A stretch of DNA of 64,000 bases from Candidatus Tepidiaquacellales bacterium UBA2330 (GCA_002344965.1 DDUU01000036.1:13637-77636); one strand, 5' to 3'; positions 44,287-54,008 are shown, counted from the stretch's first letter. The notes: generated by a model not told the origin, from the sequence alone. Numbers and translations: made by a program.

Positions 44287-47106
44287 TCAGGGAGTCACTT
44301 TGCTTATGAAATTCAGAGCGTTATTGTCAGTCATTGCAGCATCGCTCAGGTCCACGATATCATCCCCGTTTATATCAGTGTTAACATATCCTGAAACAAA
44401 ATTACTCGCATCATTGTCAATGTAACTCAGGTCGCTCAAATCTATTGTTCCGTCCTGATTAACATCACCGCTGTATATACAATACTTTCCGGATTTGAGC
44501 AAAAGATTGTCTCCATAAGCTTTTGATGCGGAATTTGTCATATCATATGATGTTAAATTTCCGGGAGTAAAGCTCTGTGTCAACTTACTCCATGTTTCTA
44601 TTGAATTTCTGTGCGTTACGGCTATATAATAATTTCCTGCAGATAAATTCATAAACTCAAATTCCCCTTTAAAAGTAAGTGAATCAATAACAGCTTTTGC
44701 AGAATCAACTTTTGAGAAAGGAAAAAATGAATTTCTGATATAAACTGTCATTGTATCTCTCTTATTAAGATTATTTGTAAATTCATTATACAATCCTTCA
44801 GCAGTTACAGTCAGCTCAAGTCCAGTATTCTGGCTGTAAGGAATATAGATTTCGTCAAAAATGCAAGAGTCATTTGCTCCAGTTGCATGATTCCATAATG
44901 TACCTGTATAGGAAAGATTTAATCCGGTATAAGAACTGTCAGCATTTGTGCCCATAAGCGTAGAAGCGTTTCTCGGATCAGACTGCGGGAAATTTACTGA
45001 TGAGTTATCAGTATATAAAGTCCAGACACTGTTTGAAGGATCAAATGTTACTCTAATGCTTAAAAACTGATTTGCATAATCGCCTGAAGAAATAACATTT
45101 GTAAATCTTGAATTTGCGTTAACGCCGTTGGTAAATTTTGCCAGTCTGATTGCGTCAGTGCTGCCGCTCTGTCCGAGTATAACCGCATATCCGCTGCCTG
45201 TTGTAAGATCTGAGGTTGTTTTGCCGAGTATGAAAGCCATACCGTAATTATTATTATCAAATCCCGAAGGATCAAGACGCGTCTGCTTCATATTAACTGA
45301 CCATTCCAGAATGTTTCCCGAATTTTTATAAACAGAAGGATAGCCGCTCACAGATGACAGATCCGCATAAGAAAATTCCCTGCCTGCAGTTGTACCGGCT
45401 GATTTGATTTTTCCATAACTCAAAATTATTGAACCCGGGCTTACAGTTTCCGTTTCCTGCCATGTTACAGAAAAAGGTGAAAGTGTATTTCCGAGAACTG
45501 AATTATTCGCTCTGTTGAAATCATCCAGCAGAACTGAAGAGTAATTTTGTGAACCGGATTGAGTAACAACGCTTAATGATGGTATTGTTGCATTTGTTTT
45601 GTAATTTCTCTGTGAACCGGAGCCGTTATAAGAATAAATTCTGAAATAATATGTAACGCCTGATAACAGATTTGAGAAATTATAATTATTAACTCCGGCA
45701 TATGTAAAATTTAAAGTTGCGCTGCCGTCAGACAATATATTATCATCACTATATACAGTTCCGTCTATTGGATCTGTAAATGAATTTGAATTATTTGCAA
45801 TCAGTAAATATCCTGACGGAGTCTGAGCTCCGGGTAATGCGTCAGTCCAGCTTAATCCTATTTCTGATTCCGTAATTGTGTCAGCGTTAAAATCAGTTAT
45901 ATAATTTGTCGGCTCTGCTGCAAGCGGATTATTCACAGTAGCGTTTGTCTGCGGGACGGTATTGTTTATTTTATATTTTACCTGACTTCCCGAGCCGTTG
46001 TAAGCATATAAAGTAAAATAATATGTTTCATTCGGTAACAGATTATAAAATGTATAATTATCAGGATCTGCAAACGGTATGTTTATTATTCCGGCTCCGT
46101 CCGAAAGTGTTGTATCATTTACATAAACAGATCCGTCAACAGGAATAAAATAGTTATTTTTATTATATGCTATTACCAAATATCCTGAAGGAAGCTGACC
46201 TCCTGATGCATCATTCCAGTTAAGTGTAATCGAATTACCTGATGGAGAAGCTGATAATCCTGTCGGATAATTTGACGGCTCCGCTGCAAATACCGGATTG
46301 AGTTTAGTGAAGTCATTAAAATTTATAAAATACGGATATTCAGGGTGATCAGTAAACGGATTTCTGTTTTGCTGAATTGATTGCAGGTAATTATTTCTGT
46401 CAACTTCCCATTTATCAGGCGGGTCCTGTCTGTTCCAGTCAAGTAATACTTCTAAACTCTGCGGAGCTTCGCTTAGCGAAGGCAGTCTAGTTCCGTTAAG
46501 CCAGTTGAAATCCCAGTCCAGCCCTGAGAGACCGTCATATCGCAAAGACATATAAAGCATTGCCCTTGCTGCGTCCCCTTTTTTGCTGTCCATCGGTTCG
46601 TAAACAATCTGACCGAGTGAATTCGTACCGACTTTTCCTTCAAGGAACTGATAAGTTACATTTACCACAACACCAAAAGGATGATTGCTTCTTCTGCCGT
46701 TAGCATTATTCTGATGTGAGGGAAACAAATGATGCTGATCGGAATACTGATCATTTGATGTAGAAGGACTGCTCGGCATCCAGCTGAATGCATAGACATG
46801 TTCACGGCTCATCGTTCCGAATGTGAACGCTCCGCTGTAAATATATTCGTAGCCTGTATAAAAACAGAATACAGATTTTGTTCCGTTGCCGTTATCAATG
46901 GATGCAAAATTATTTATGTTAGTGGAAATATAATTATCATATGAAACTCTTGTATACGGACTTCTTATCCTTGACTGAAGATCTGTTATAAATGAGGCGT
47001 TTGATGTGAATATAGAATTATAATATGAACCCGGCTGTGACAGCAGAACATTTGAAAAGCATAAAATAAAAAAAATAAAAAATATCTTTATATTGATTTG
47101 TTTCAA
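44287..47106 (-). CDS. Secreted endonuclease I-like nuclease with two FN3-type repeats and HRN/dockerin C-terminus
   Basis: This 939-residue protein has a signal peptide (1-24). The endonuclease I domain (about 30-270) carries the beta-beta-alpha-metal motif: 'MSREHVYAFSW', 'DQHHLFPSHQNNANGRRSNHPFG' (residues ~123-145) and 'MDSKKGDAARAMLYM'. Two fibronectin III-like repeats follow, each starting 'AAEPSNYPTGL' / 'AAEPTNYITDF' and ending with 'YYFTLYAYNGSGSQ' / 'YYFRIYSYNGSGSQ', then a lectin-like jelly-roll region (~520-760). The C-terminal shared module (bases 44287-44835) has 'THRNSIETWSKL' and loops 'DVNQDGTIDLSD' and 'DINGDDIVDLSD'. It starts with TTG (47104-47106). Confidence 0.9.
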   Translation of the reverse strand: MKQINIKIFFIFFILCFSNVLLSQPGSYYNSIFTSNASFITDLQSRIRSPYTRVSYDNYISTNINNFASIDNGNGTKSVFCFYTGYEYIYSGAFTFGTMSREHVYAFSWMPSSPSTSNDQYSDQHHLFPSHQNNANGRRSNHPFGVVVNVTYQFLEGKVGTNSLGQIVYEPMDSKKGDAARAMLYMSLRYDGLSGLDWDFNWLNGTRLPSLSEAPQSLEVLLDWNRQDPPDKWEVDRNNYLQSIQQNRNPFTDHPEYPYFINFNDFTKLNPVFAAEPSNYPTGLSASPSGNSITLNWNDASGGQLPSGYLVIAYNKNNYFIPVDGSVYVNDTTLSDGAGIINIPFADPDNYTFYNLLPNETYYFTLYAYNGSGSQVKYKINNTVPQTNATVNNPLAAEPTNYITDFNADTITESEIGLSWTDALPGAQTPSGYLLIANNSNSFTDPIDGTVYSDDNILSDGSATLNFTYAGVNNYNFSNLLSGVTYYFRIYSYNGSGSQRNYKTNATIPSLSVVTQSGSQNYSSVLLDDFNRANNSVLGNTLSPFSVTWQETETVSPGSIILSYGKIKSAGTTAGREFSYADLSSVSGYPSVYKNSGNILEWSVNMKQTRLDPSGFDNNNYGMAFILGKTTSDLTTGSGYAVILGQSGSTDAIRLAKFTNGVNANSRFTNVISSGDYANQFLSIRVTFDPSNSVWTLYTDNSSVNFPQSDPRNASTLMGTNADSSYTGLNLSYTGTLWNHATGANDSCIFDEIYIPYSQNTGLELTVTAEGLYNEFTNNLNKRDTMTVYIRNSFFPFSKVDSAKAVIDSLTFKGEFEFMNLSAGNYYIAVTHRNSIETWSKLTQSFTPGNLTSYDMTNSASKAYGDNLLLKSGKYCIYSGDVNQDGTIDLSDLSYIDNDASNFVSGYVNTDINGDDIVDLSDAAMTDNNALNFISKVTP

Positions 47107-47228
47107 TAATTGTAATATGAAAAGTTTAACCGGCAGAAGACAGAAATGATTAGTTCCGGAAAATAAATTATTTTGTTTACAAAGATAACTTAATGAATTC
47201 CATATTTCAATTGTATTGTATATACAAA

Positions 47229-47260
47229 AAACAGGAGCAATGTGAACAATGCTCCTGTTT
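47229..47260 (-). terminator. Terminator downstream of the secreted subtilisin gene
   Basis: AAACAGGAGCA...TGCTCCTGTTT is an 11-bp perfect stem with a 10-nt loop. On the minus strand it is followed by TTTTTGTATAT. It lies 18 bp after the stop codon at 47279 and separates the subtilisin transcript from the endonuclease I gene. Confidence 0.92.
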
Positions 47261-47278
47261 GTATAATGATTAAAAGTT

Positions 47279-50200
47279 TTAAGGTCTGATTATCGTAATT
47301 ACATTGAATGCATTATTATCAGTGATTGCCAGATCTGCCAGATCAGCAAGTGTGTCACCGTTTACATCTGAGTTTAAATATCCTGACAGAAAATTGGATG
47401 CATCATTATCAATAATTGTCAGATCAGAAAGATCTATTATATTATCCTGATCTGCGTCTCCGCTGAAAAATGCATATCTTGAATTTATCTGAGCAGCGTT
47501 GTTTCCGTATGATTTGGAAGATGCATCAGTGAAATCGTATTGTGCAACTGATGAAACAAAACTTACCCCTGCAGAACTCCAGGTCTCCATACTGTTTCTG
47601 TGTTTTACCACAATGTAGTAAGGAGTGTTATCTGAAATTTCAGTAAAATTAAAATTGCCTTTTCCTGAATCACTTAATACTGATTTCCTTACATCAATGA
47701 TATTATAAGGAGAAGAATTATTTCTGAGTTCAACGGTCGCAGTATCCGAAATCATAAGATTGTTTCCCGGATTAAAAAATCCCTCTATGAGTGCTGTAAG
47801 CTTAAGACTTTTCATACCACTCATAAGTTCGTTATCGGTCTGAAGTGAAATTTTAAAATTTGTTTTCGAAGGATCGTTTGTAACAATGTTTAAAACTGCA
47901 TTTTCAAATGCATCGCCTGTATGCAGCGAACTTAATCCGGATGTGTTTAATCTGACTGTTATTAACGCACTGTCTGAAGGCAATATGGTTCCGGGAATTG
48001 AACCGACAATTGAATAAAGACCGGCAAAAGTTCCTGTAAAAGAAGGAGATGCCAATGTAAGATTAGCTATTCCGGAATTTTTAACGTAGAAATCTCTGTC
48101 GTATGAATCGGGAAATTTCACAGACCCGAATGAAATTATTGAATCCGAAGGAGTGTCTAATCTGACGCATGAGCTTACAGTTCCTGAATTTTTAAATAAT
48201 GTTACAAACACACTGTCAAAGAATGCCTGATCACTGAATGCTCTGTCAAAGTGAAGTATTCTCCAGTTACCTGCGGCATTTACCCCGTTCAACCCTATCA
48301 TAGTATAATCAGGTTTAAAATATCCGTTCAGATACGGAGGTGACGCATCTGTCCACTTATTTGGCGCATTATCAAAAACAGTTGCTCCGGTTATATTATC
48401 CATATCCCCGCCGTTTGATGAAAAGAGACATTTTCTGCTGTTGTTTTCATTGAGCAAAGGAGAGAATAACGAAATGGATTCATCATCAAGGTAAGTATGT
48501 CTCATATATATTTTTACTTTTGCCTCAAGTACGTTGAATGTTCCGAAATTTACAGACGGCGATACAGTTGCTCCGTAATCCATTCCGATAAACTGCGTTA
48601 TCTTTTTCTTCTCATATAAAATATTACATACGCTGTAATAACAAAGCCAGAATTCATTCGGAGCATGTAACGGGAATGTGGTTTGATTACCTGAATTGTC
48701 CCTTGCCCTGATATAATAATTCACTTGTGTTTCCCATCCCTGAGACGGAATTAAAAATGAAAACTGATTTCCGGAATTTGAATAGTGATAAACTGAATCA
48801 TAAGATGACCATGAGCCGCTGTTCTTCTTGATTCTGTAAAAAAGGACAGGTCTGTTAACGCCTGACACAGGTACAGCTGACCCGTCATGATCAGTAATAT
48901 CTGCGTTGATCACAGTAGGATAAGTGCTGTTCTTTGAGGGAACATTCTTGTGACTAATCGAAGGCGGAGTAACATCAACACCTGCTGCCAGTCTGACCGA
49001 ATTCAGAGCGTTCACTCTTCCGTATCCGTAATGCCGGTTCCATTTACCGAATAATTTACTGGTATCATATGCTACATTATCCGGCTTATCGCAGCCTCTG
49101 GCTAAATTTTCATAAACCTGAAGTCTGGTTTGATTTATATTTACGGAAAGTACAAGAGCGGCAACACCGGCTGCATTGGGACAGGTTGCAGAAGTTCCCC
49201 AGAAATTCGGTTCATAACCGCCGACCTTCAGAGCATAGCAGTTAGTCGGAGCCACCATATCAAGATCTCCGATATCATTTTCCCCGTAATTAGCCCCCCA
49301 GTAAAATTGATTTCCGTTTCCCGGAGCTTTCATCTGATCATGTGTAGTTGAACCGCCGATACTCAGGACATTTGGCAATGCGGAAGGATAAAGCGGAGAA
49401 CTGTTTCCGTCATTTCCCGAAGCAAACAAAATTATACATCCCTTACCGTTTCTGCCGTTTAAAGCTGCGGCGTCAATTGCGTTTGTTATCATCGTAACCG
49501 GGGTGCCGCCTCCCCAGCTGTTGCTGAGCACATCTATGCCTCTTACGCGTGCAGTATCAAAAGCTCTTGCAATTATACTCGAAGATGTATTTCCGTTTAT
49601 ATCGTAAATGTTTATTGACATCAACTGACAGTCAGCAGCTATACCGGCAATACCTATACTGTTATTTCTTACAGCTCCAATAATACCCGCCGTAGAAGTG
49701 CCGTGATTGAAAACGTCCACTGAAGAACTGTTAATATCATTGAAAGCATCATAACCGGGCAGTAAATGACCTGGTGCCTGAAAATCCACATGAGCAGAAT
49801 CTATTCCTGAATCTATAACTCCGATCTTTATTAAAGGTGAACCTGTCGTAAAATCCCATGCTTCCTCTACATGCATATCTGCTCCGGGTATCCCGTTTAC
49901 AGTCGGCCTGTCTCCGTAAAAAAGAAATGAACTTCCTGTCTGAATTGTCTGTCCTGTATTTTGTAAATTCCATTGCTGAGAATAATACTGATCATTCGGA
50001 ACTGACATAAGCAGACATCCTTCCGGGTAAATGAAGTCAGGTTCGCAGTATTCAAAAATTCCCGATTTATAAAATTCATCAGTTAACTCAAGCGCATTTT
50101 TAGAATTGCCCGGAAATGACTTTAATATAAATCCTTTGCCTTTTTCAAACTCTCCGGTTACATAACTTCCGTGTTTTAAATTCAGTATGTTAAGTTTTTC

Positions 50201-50605
50201 TCTGTCGTTTGAATTTTTTAACAATACAACTATTTTGTCATATGGAATCTGCGTTACCGATCTTGAAGATCCGTAATATGTATTTGTTATAAATTTTACC
50301 GAAGGACTTTGTGAAAGAATATTTTTTATGACATTAATCTCACCAGCACTTTTGTTTTCGCTGAACTTTATTAAATAAAGATCATCCATTGACTTAAGTA
50401 AAGAATCCCCCGGCTGCATAACAGGATTTAACAAGGATTCTGCATTTGTTTTCGAAACAGAGCTTTTAAATACAACTGCTACTTTGTCCGTTCTTTGTTT
50501 TAACTGAATTTTCGTTCCTTTATAATAGTAAAAATCTGAGGATAAAACTGCTTCGGGGAGTGTGAAGGAAAATGACATGAATAAAAACAATAACTTTAAT
50601 TTCAT
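47279..50605 (-). CDS. Secreted S8 subtilisin-like protease with P-domain and HRN/dockerin C-terminus
   Basis: This protein of about 1108 residues has a signal peptide ('MKLKLLFLFMSFSFTLPEA'). An inhibitor-type propeptide follows, then a subtilisin domain with the Asp of 'IGVIDSGIDSAH', the His of 'NHGTSTAGIIGA', the oxyanion Asn of 'LFASGNDGN' and the Ser of 'WGTSATCPNAAG'. A proprotein-convertase-like P-domain ('LEAKVKIYMRHTYLDDESI', 'GNWRILHFDRAF') and an ASPM/SPD-2-like beta-domain come next. The shared module (bases 47279-47815) has 'KHRNSMETWSSAG' and loops 'DADQDNIIDLSD' and 'DVNGDTLADLAD'. I start at ATG 50603-50605; an upstream in-frame start at 50677 would put 24 residues before the signal peptide. 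Confidence 0.92.
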   Translation of the reverse strand: MKLKLLFLFMSFSFTLPEAVLSSDFYYYKGTKIQLKQRTDKVAVVFKSSVSKTNAESLLNPVMQPGDSLLKSMDDLYLIKFSENKSAGEINVIKNILSQSPSVKFITNTYYGSSRSVTQIPYDKIVVLLKNSNDREKLNILNLKHGSYVTGEFEKGKGFILKSFPGNSKNALELTDEFYKSGIFEYCEPDFIYPEGCLLMSVPNDQYYSQQWNLQNTGQTIQTGSSFLFYGDRPTVNGIPGADMHVEEAWDFTTGSPLIKIGVIDSGIDSAHVDFQAPGHLLPGYDAFNDINSSSVDVFNHGTSTAGIIGAVRNNSIGIAGIAADCQLMSINIYDINGNTSSSIIARAFDTARVRGIDVLSNSWGGGTPVTMITNAIDAAALNGRNGKGCIILFASGNDGNSSPLYPSALPNVLSIGGSTTHDQMKAPGNGNQFYWGANYGENDIGDLDMVAPTNCYALKVGGYEPNFWGTSATCPNAAGVAALVLSVNINQTRLQVYENLARGCDKPDNVAYDTSKLFGKWNRHYGYGRVNALNSVRLAAGVDVTPPSISHKNVPSKNSTYPTVINADITDHDGSAVPVSGVNRPVLFYRIKKNSGSWSSYDSVYHYSNSGNQFSFLIPSQGWETQVNYYIRARDNSGNQTTFPLHAPNEFWLCYYSVCNILYEKKKITQFIGMDYGATVSPSVNFGTFNVLEAKVKIYMRHTYLDDESISLFSPLLNENNSRKCLFSSNGGDMDNITGATVFDNAPNKWTDASPPYLNGYFKPDYTMIGLNGVNAAGNWRILHFDRAFSDQAFFDSVFVTLFKNSGTVSSCVRLDTPSDSIISFGSVKFPDSYDRDFYVKNSGIANLTLASPSFTGTFAGLYSIVGSIPGTILPSDSALITVRLNTSGLSSLHTGDAFENAVLNIVTNDPSKTNFKISLQTDNELMSGMKSLKLTALIEGFFNPGNNLMISDTATVELRNNSSPYNIIDVRKSVLSDSGKGNFNFTEISDNTPYYIVVKHRNSMETWSSAGVSFVSSVAQYDFTDASSKSYGNNAAQINSRYAFFSGDADQDNIIDLSDLTIIDNDASNFLSGYLNSDVNGDTLADLADLAITDNNAFNVITIIRP

Positions 50606-51006
50606 AATAAATAATTTAATTAATAAATTAATTTTTAAACTGCACCTTTCAACCAATGTTGAAATATTTGCTTCCAAAAGTTATTGGGGATGGGAACAAT
50701 ATACAATTTTTATTAAATAATAATAATATAATAAGTTTAGATAATTTATTTAATGTTTACACTTACAAAAAGCATCTAACTTGTTAATATTAAAAGACTC
50801 AGATTGATTTACTTAATATATGACATTGAATAGATGAGGTAGTATTTATAAGTTTAACAATGATTGGTATTTGTACTAAATAAAACACTTAACTAAATTT
50901 CAAAATCTATAAGAATACTTAAATTATAAATTTCCTTTAAACTGTAAAAAAGCCGGGATCTGAACTGACCCGGCTATTTTTTTAAAATAAATTTATATAA
51001 TAATTT
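50606..51006. other. Intergenic region with terminator of the CHRD gene
   Basis: A 401-bp, very AT-rich stretch lies between the CHRD gene and the subtilisin gene, both on the minus strand. It holds the CHRD terminator (50951-50975) and must contain the subtilisin promoter. I found no small gene or repeat array. Confidence 0.6.
50951..50975 (-). terminator. Terminator of the CHRD-domain gene
   Basis: AGCCGGG...CCCGGCT is a 7-bp GC-rich stem with an 11-nt loop, flanked by A-runs and T-runs on both sides, so it could work in either direction. It lies 31 bp after the stop codon at 51007. Confidence 0.9.
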
Positions 51007-52002
51007 TTATGGCGTAATTTTACCAATAAAATTAAATCCGTTATTATCGGCAAATACTGCATCTGCAACATCAACCAAATTATCGCCGTTTACATCTGTC
51101 GGAATATATCCTCCCGCAAAATTAAAAGCATCATTATCAATTAATCCTCCGTCCGTAAGGTCTATTGTACCGTCCTGATTTACATCAGCACTGTATGCCG
51201 CATACCTGACCGGAGCTGCATCCACTTGTATCAAATTACTTCCATATGCCTGCGTTGAACCTGACGAAAAATTGTATGTTTCCGTATCTCCTGATACAAT
51301 TGAAATTCCTGATGAACTCCATGTTTCAATACTGTTTCTGTGAGTTACCGCTATGTAATATACACCGCTTGATATATTTATATACTGAAGCAGTAATGTT
51401 CCACCGGAAGACACTACACCGCTATTCTGATATGCAAGCGCGTATGGCGGTGTGGAATTTCTCAGCTGCACTTTAATTGTATCACTAACCTGAGTATCAG
51501 CACCCTCATTATAAAAGCCTTCTATAAAATATGTAAGGTCAAGATATGAAATTGGTTTGGCATAAACCTGTCCTCGTAATTCTCCTCCCGGAAATGTAGA
51601 AGAATGAATATTTGCGTACCAAAGATTTCCAAGCAGTTCTGTTTCATTTGAAGCAGTTAAAACGAAATTATTAGAATATACTCCTGAAGTAATTCCAACC
51701 GGAAAACCGGTATATCCTATTCTGACTCCGGCATTTACTCCGACCGCAGCAGGTCCGTGAAAATGCGCAGCAGTCGTTGTACCTGTAAGTCCTGAGAATA
51801 CTACACTAAATACCAATGTATTTGTAACATCGTTGTATGTTCCTGTAAGTGTTCCTGTTCCAGGAGATGCATTCGGCGGAACTTCCTGCGTTCCGCTAAG
51901 AGGAATGTTTATATCGTATATTGTAGCGTTTGAATTTACTGTAAACATAAAAAGAATCAGCAATACAGGTATTACAGTAAAAGTGTTTTTAAATTTTTGC
52001 AT
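51007..52002 (-). CDS. Secreted CHRD-domain protein with HRN/dockerin C-terminus
   Basis: This 331-residue protein has a signal peptide (1-26, ending 'VNSNA'). The CHRD (chordin-type) domain occupies about 27-150: 'IPLSGTQEVPPNASPGTGTL', 'TTAAHFHGPAAVGVNAGVRI', 'LWYANIHSSTFPGGELRGQV'. Bacterial CHRD proteins are secreted and of unknown role. The remaining part (bases 51007-51555) is the shared module almost at its cleanest: 'IEGFYNEGADTQVSDTIKV', 'THRNSIETWSSSG', 'YNFSSGSTQAYGSN', loops 'DVNQDGTIDLTD' and 'DVNGDNLVDVAD', terminal 'ITP'. At this size it is the simplest carrier of the module. Confidence 0.92.
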   Translation of the reverse strand: MQKFKNTFTVIPVLLILFMFTVNSNATIYDINIPLSGTQEVPPNASPGTGTLTGTYNDVTNTLVFSVVFSGLTGTTTAAHFHGPAAVGVNAGVRIGYTGFPVGITSGVYSNNFVLTASNETELLGNLWYANIHSSTFPGGELRGQVYAKPISYLDLTYFIEGFYNEGADTQVSDTIKVQLRNSTPPYALAYQNSGVVSSGGTLLLQYINISSGVYYIAVTHRNSIETWSSSGISIVSGDTETYNFSSGSTQAYGSNLIQVDAAPVRYAAYSADVNQDGTIDLTDGGLIDNDAFNFAGGYIPTDVNGDNLVDVADAVFADNNGFNFIGKITP

Positions 52003-52318
52003 AATAAATTAGTTTAAGTTAGTAAAATATTTTTAAACCGTGAAAATTATTTATCTTGGGGTTTGTCAAATTAAATAACTTTCTTTAATAATACAATAAG
52101 TTTTTTTAAAACAATCTTATTTTGTGATAACTTTTTAAAAATGTCAGTAATATAACCCAATAGAATTGTCAGCATATTTGACCTGTTATTTAGGTCAGTA
52201 TTTTATCTTAACAATAAAAAAATTTGTTTAAAAAATACTGATGGCTTGAAGTACTGCAGAAAGGATAAAAAAAAAGGCTGACAAAATGCCAGCCCTTTTT
52301 GTGATTGAAAATACCTTA
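52003..52318. other. Intergenic region upstream of the CHRD gene
   Basis: This 316-bp AT-rich region contains the terminator of the T9SS gene ending at 52319 and the promoter of the CHRD gene. A 6-bp inverted repeat TGACCT-N7-AGGTCA (52179-52197) lies about 180 bp upstream of the CHRD start. Nothing else is recognisable. Confidence 0.5.
52271..52300 (-). terminator. Terminator of T9SS protein paralogue 2
   Basis: AAAAGGCTG...CAGCC-CTTTT forms a hairpin with one bulged base and a 9-nt loop. The minus strand continues into a nine-residue T-run. It lies about 20 bp after the stop codon at 52319. Confidence 0.8.
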
Positions 52319-53515
52319 TTATTTAATAAGAACCATTTTCTTTGTTGAAACAAAGTTGTTGTTACCGGTTCCTGTTGCATTGATTCTGTAGAAATACATT
52401 CCGCTTGCTAAGTTAGCACCGTTGAATGTAGCTGTGTAGTAACCAGCTGTTTTCACTTCGTTTACTAAACTTGCAACTTCTCTACCGGAGATGTCATAAA
52501 GTAAGATACTGACTTTTCCGTCGTAAGGAAGATCGTAATCAATCTTTGTTGATGGATTGAAAGGATTCGGATAGTTTTGTGAAAGTTTGTAAGCATCCGG
52601 TACACCTACTGTGATCTCGCTTGAAAGATTGAAATATTCAAAGTTTCCGTTGAAATCTATTTGTTTCAGTCTGTAGTTGTATTTTCCGGTGTTAACTCTT
52701 TCTGAGAATGAATAGTTTTTCATTTCAGTTGTGGTACCGTTACCTGTTACATTACCGGCTTTTGTCCACTCTGTGGTACCGACTAATGATCTTTCAATGT
52801 CAAAACCGCTGTTGTTGGTTTCGCTTGATGTTGACCAGTTAAGTGTAACATTGTTTCTGCTGATTGATGATGTGAAGCTTGCAAGCTCAACAGGAAGAAC
52901 ACCATTGTTTTCTACGCTATGACTTGCGCATCTTGTGAATTCCTGATTGAAACTGTTTTCATTATACCAGTTAAGTTTGGTTCTTGTAACTGAAAGAGGT
53001 ACTTCGCAACTGTCTCTGATGATTAATGGATTATTTAAATCTATCGGAGTTGTTGACTTTATTTTGTATCTTCCGATAAGAGTAGGAACACCTTGCGGAA
53101 TAATCAATCCGTTACCTGCTCCAGGTAATGTGTTAGCAGCTGTTCTTAACTCATAGTGTGTACCGCCTGAATTTGCAGCCGACGGGTTTCTTGGTCTGAA
53201 AGCAACCGGAAGATCTGAAATTGCATCACCACCTGTTGAATCATATACAAAAGATGAATTAGCACCTGTTAAGAATCCTAATGTTCCAATACCAACAGGA
53301 ATTCTGAAAAAGAATTGCCATCCTGCTAATTCTAAAGGAATTGCATCAGTATGTGTAAACACCAGATCAAAAACTAAATTGTTTGGATCAACAAGATTAG
53401 CATTCTGAACAGATAGTGTGTACTGAGGAATGTTTGTTGTAGGCTGAGCAAATGAAACATTTGCAAATAAAACTAAAGCAAACAATGTAACAAAAAGTTT
53501 AACTGTTTTTTTCAT
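52319..53515 (-). CDS. Secreted T9SS type A protein with 'HT/ELAG' domain and FN3-like domain (paralogue 2)
   Basis: This 398-residue protein has a signal peptide (1-23, 'LFANVSFAQ'). The N-terminal domain (about 25-200) has 'YTLSVQNANLVDPNN', 'FDLVFTHTDAIPLELAGWQF', 'AFRPRNPSAANSG' and 'LPGAGNGLIIPQGVPTLIGR'. A fibronectin-like domain follows ('LPVELASFTSSISRNNVTLN', 'NNSGFDIERS', 'YRLKQIDFNGNFEYF'). The T9SS sorting domain ('SQNYPNPFNPSTKIDYDLP', 'ILLYDISGREVASLVNEVK', ending 'KKMVLIK') ends it. Base composition is less AT-biased than its neighbours, consistent with high expression, which is inference. It is a tandem paralogue of the gene at 54009. Confidence 0.92.
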   Translation of the reverse strand: MKKTVKLFVTLFALVLFANVSFAQPTTNIPQYTLSVQNANLVDPNNLVFDLVFTHTDAIPLELAGWQFFFRIPVGIGTLGFLTGANSSFVYDSTGGDAISDLPVAFRPRNPSAANSGGTHYELRTAANTLPGAGNGLIIPQGVPTLIGRYKIKSTTPIDLNNPLIIRDSCEVPLSVTRTKLNWYNENSFNQEFTRCASHSVENNGVLPVELASFTSSISRNNVTLNWSTSSETNNSGFDIERSLVGTTEWTKAGNVTGNGTTTEMKNYSFSERVNTGKYNYRLKQIDFNGNFEYFNLSSEITVGVPDAYKLSQNYPNPFNPSTKIDYDLPYDGKVSILLYDISGREVASLVNEVKTAGYYTATFNGANLASGMYFYRINATGTGNNNFVSTKKMVLIK

Positions 53516-53605
53516 TGTGTTTTTTTTGTTTGGTTAATAAATAAGGTTTTTTCAAAACTTTTTTTTAAAAGTTGAATTAGTGTTTCAGGTTCTTTTAATT
53601 TAGTA

Positions 53606-53635
53606 CAAAATATAAGTTTCAATTTATAATGTCAA
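53606..53635 (-). promoter_or_regulatory. Candidate Bacteroidota-type promoter of T9SS paralogue 2
   Basis: On the minus strand TTG (53633-53635) is followed after 18 bp by TATATTTTG (53606-53614), close to the Bacteroidota consensus TTG-N19-TAnnTTTG. It would give a leader of roughly 85 nt before the ATG at 53515. The -7 element carries one extra base, so this is tentative. Confidence 0.35.
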
Positions 53636-53958
53636 TTCTTTTTTTACTTATATCACATTAATTTTAAGTAAAAAAATCATTTACTGATTTTAAAAAATAT
53701 TAAATTGAATTTCAATATCTGTATACAATATATGTTTTATGAATAATAAAATACAGTTCATTTTTTTTAGACCTTTATATCAAATGGATCTTAGTATAGA
53801 TTTAAAAATTTAAAACTTCTTTTTTAATTTATTTTTTTTTCAAAACTTATCAATCATTGTAAATACTGAAAAATACTTTATATAAAAAAAATATTTTTAT
53901 AATAATACACAATGTTTATTTCAGATAATAATTATATTTAAGCGTGAATAAAATCAAT

Positions 53959-53984
53959 AAAGAGCCGGAAGTATCCGGCTCTTT
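53959..53984. terminator. Terminator of T9SS paralogue 3
   Basis: AAAGAGCCGGA-AGTA-TCCGGCTCTTT is a perfect 11-bp stem with a 4-nt loop, about 25 bp after the stop codon at 54009. The A-rich 5' side supplies the U-tract in the minus direction. This is one of the strongest terminators in the window. Confidence 0.93.
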
Positions 53985-54008
53985 AATTTGAAACAAAGTT
54001 AATCAAAT

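Larger units (their letters stand above)
53516..54008. other. Long AT-rich leader region of T9SS paralogue 2
   Basis: This 493-bp region between the tandem T9SS paralogues is very A/T-rich. It contains the terminator of the upstream paralogue (53959-53984) and a candidate Bacteroidota-type promoter (53606-53635). About 320 bp between these are unexplained and carry no plausible ORF. Confidence 0.55.

Noticed and set aside
50606..50677. Longer start for the subtilisin at 47279
   Set aside because: It would place 24 residues ahead of an evident signal peptide.
52179..52197. Inverted repeat TGACCT-N7-AGGTCA as an operator
   Set aside because: A single short match in AT-rich DNA, far from the start codon and with no second copy; mentioned only within the intergenic entry.
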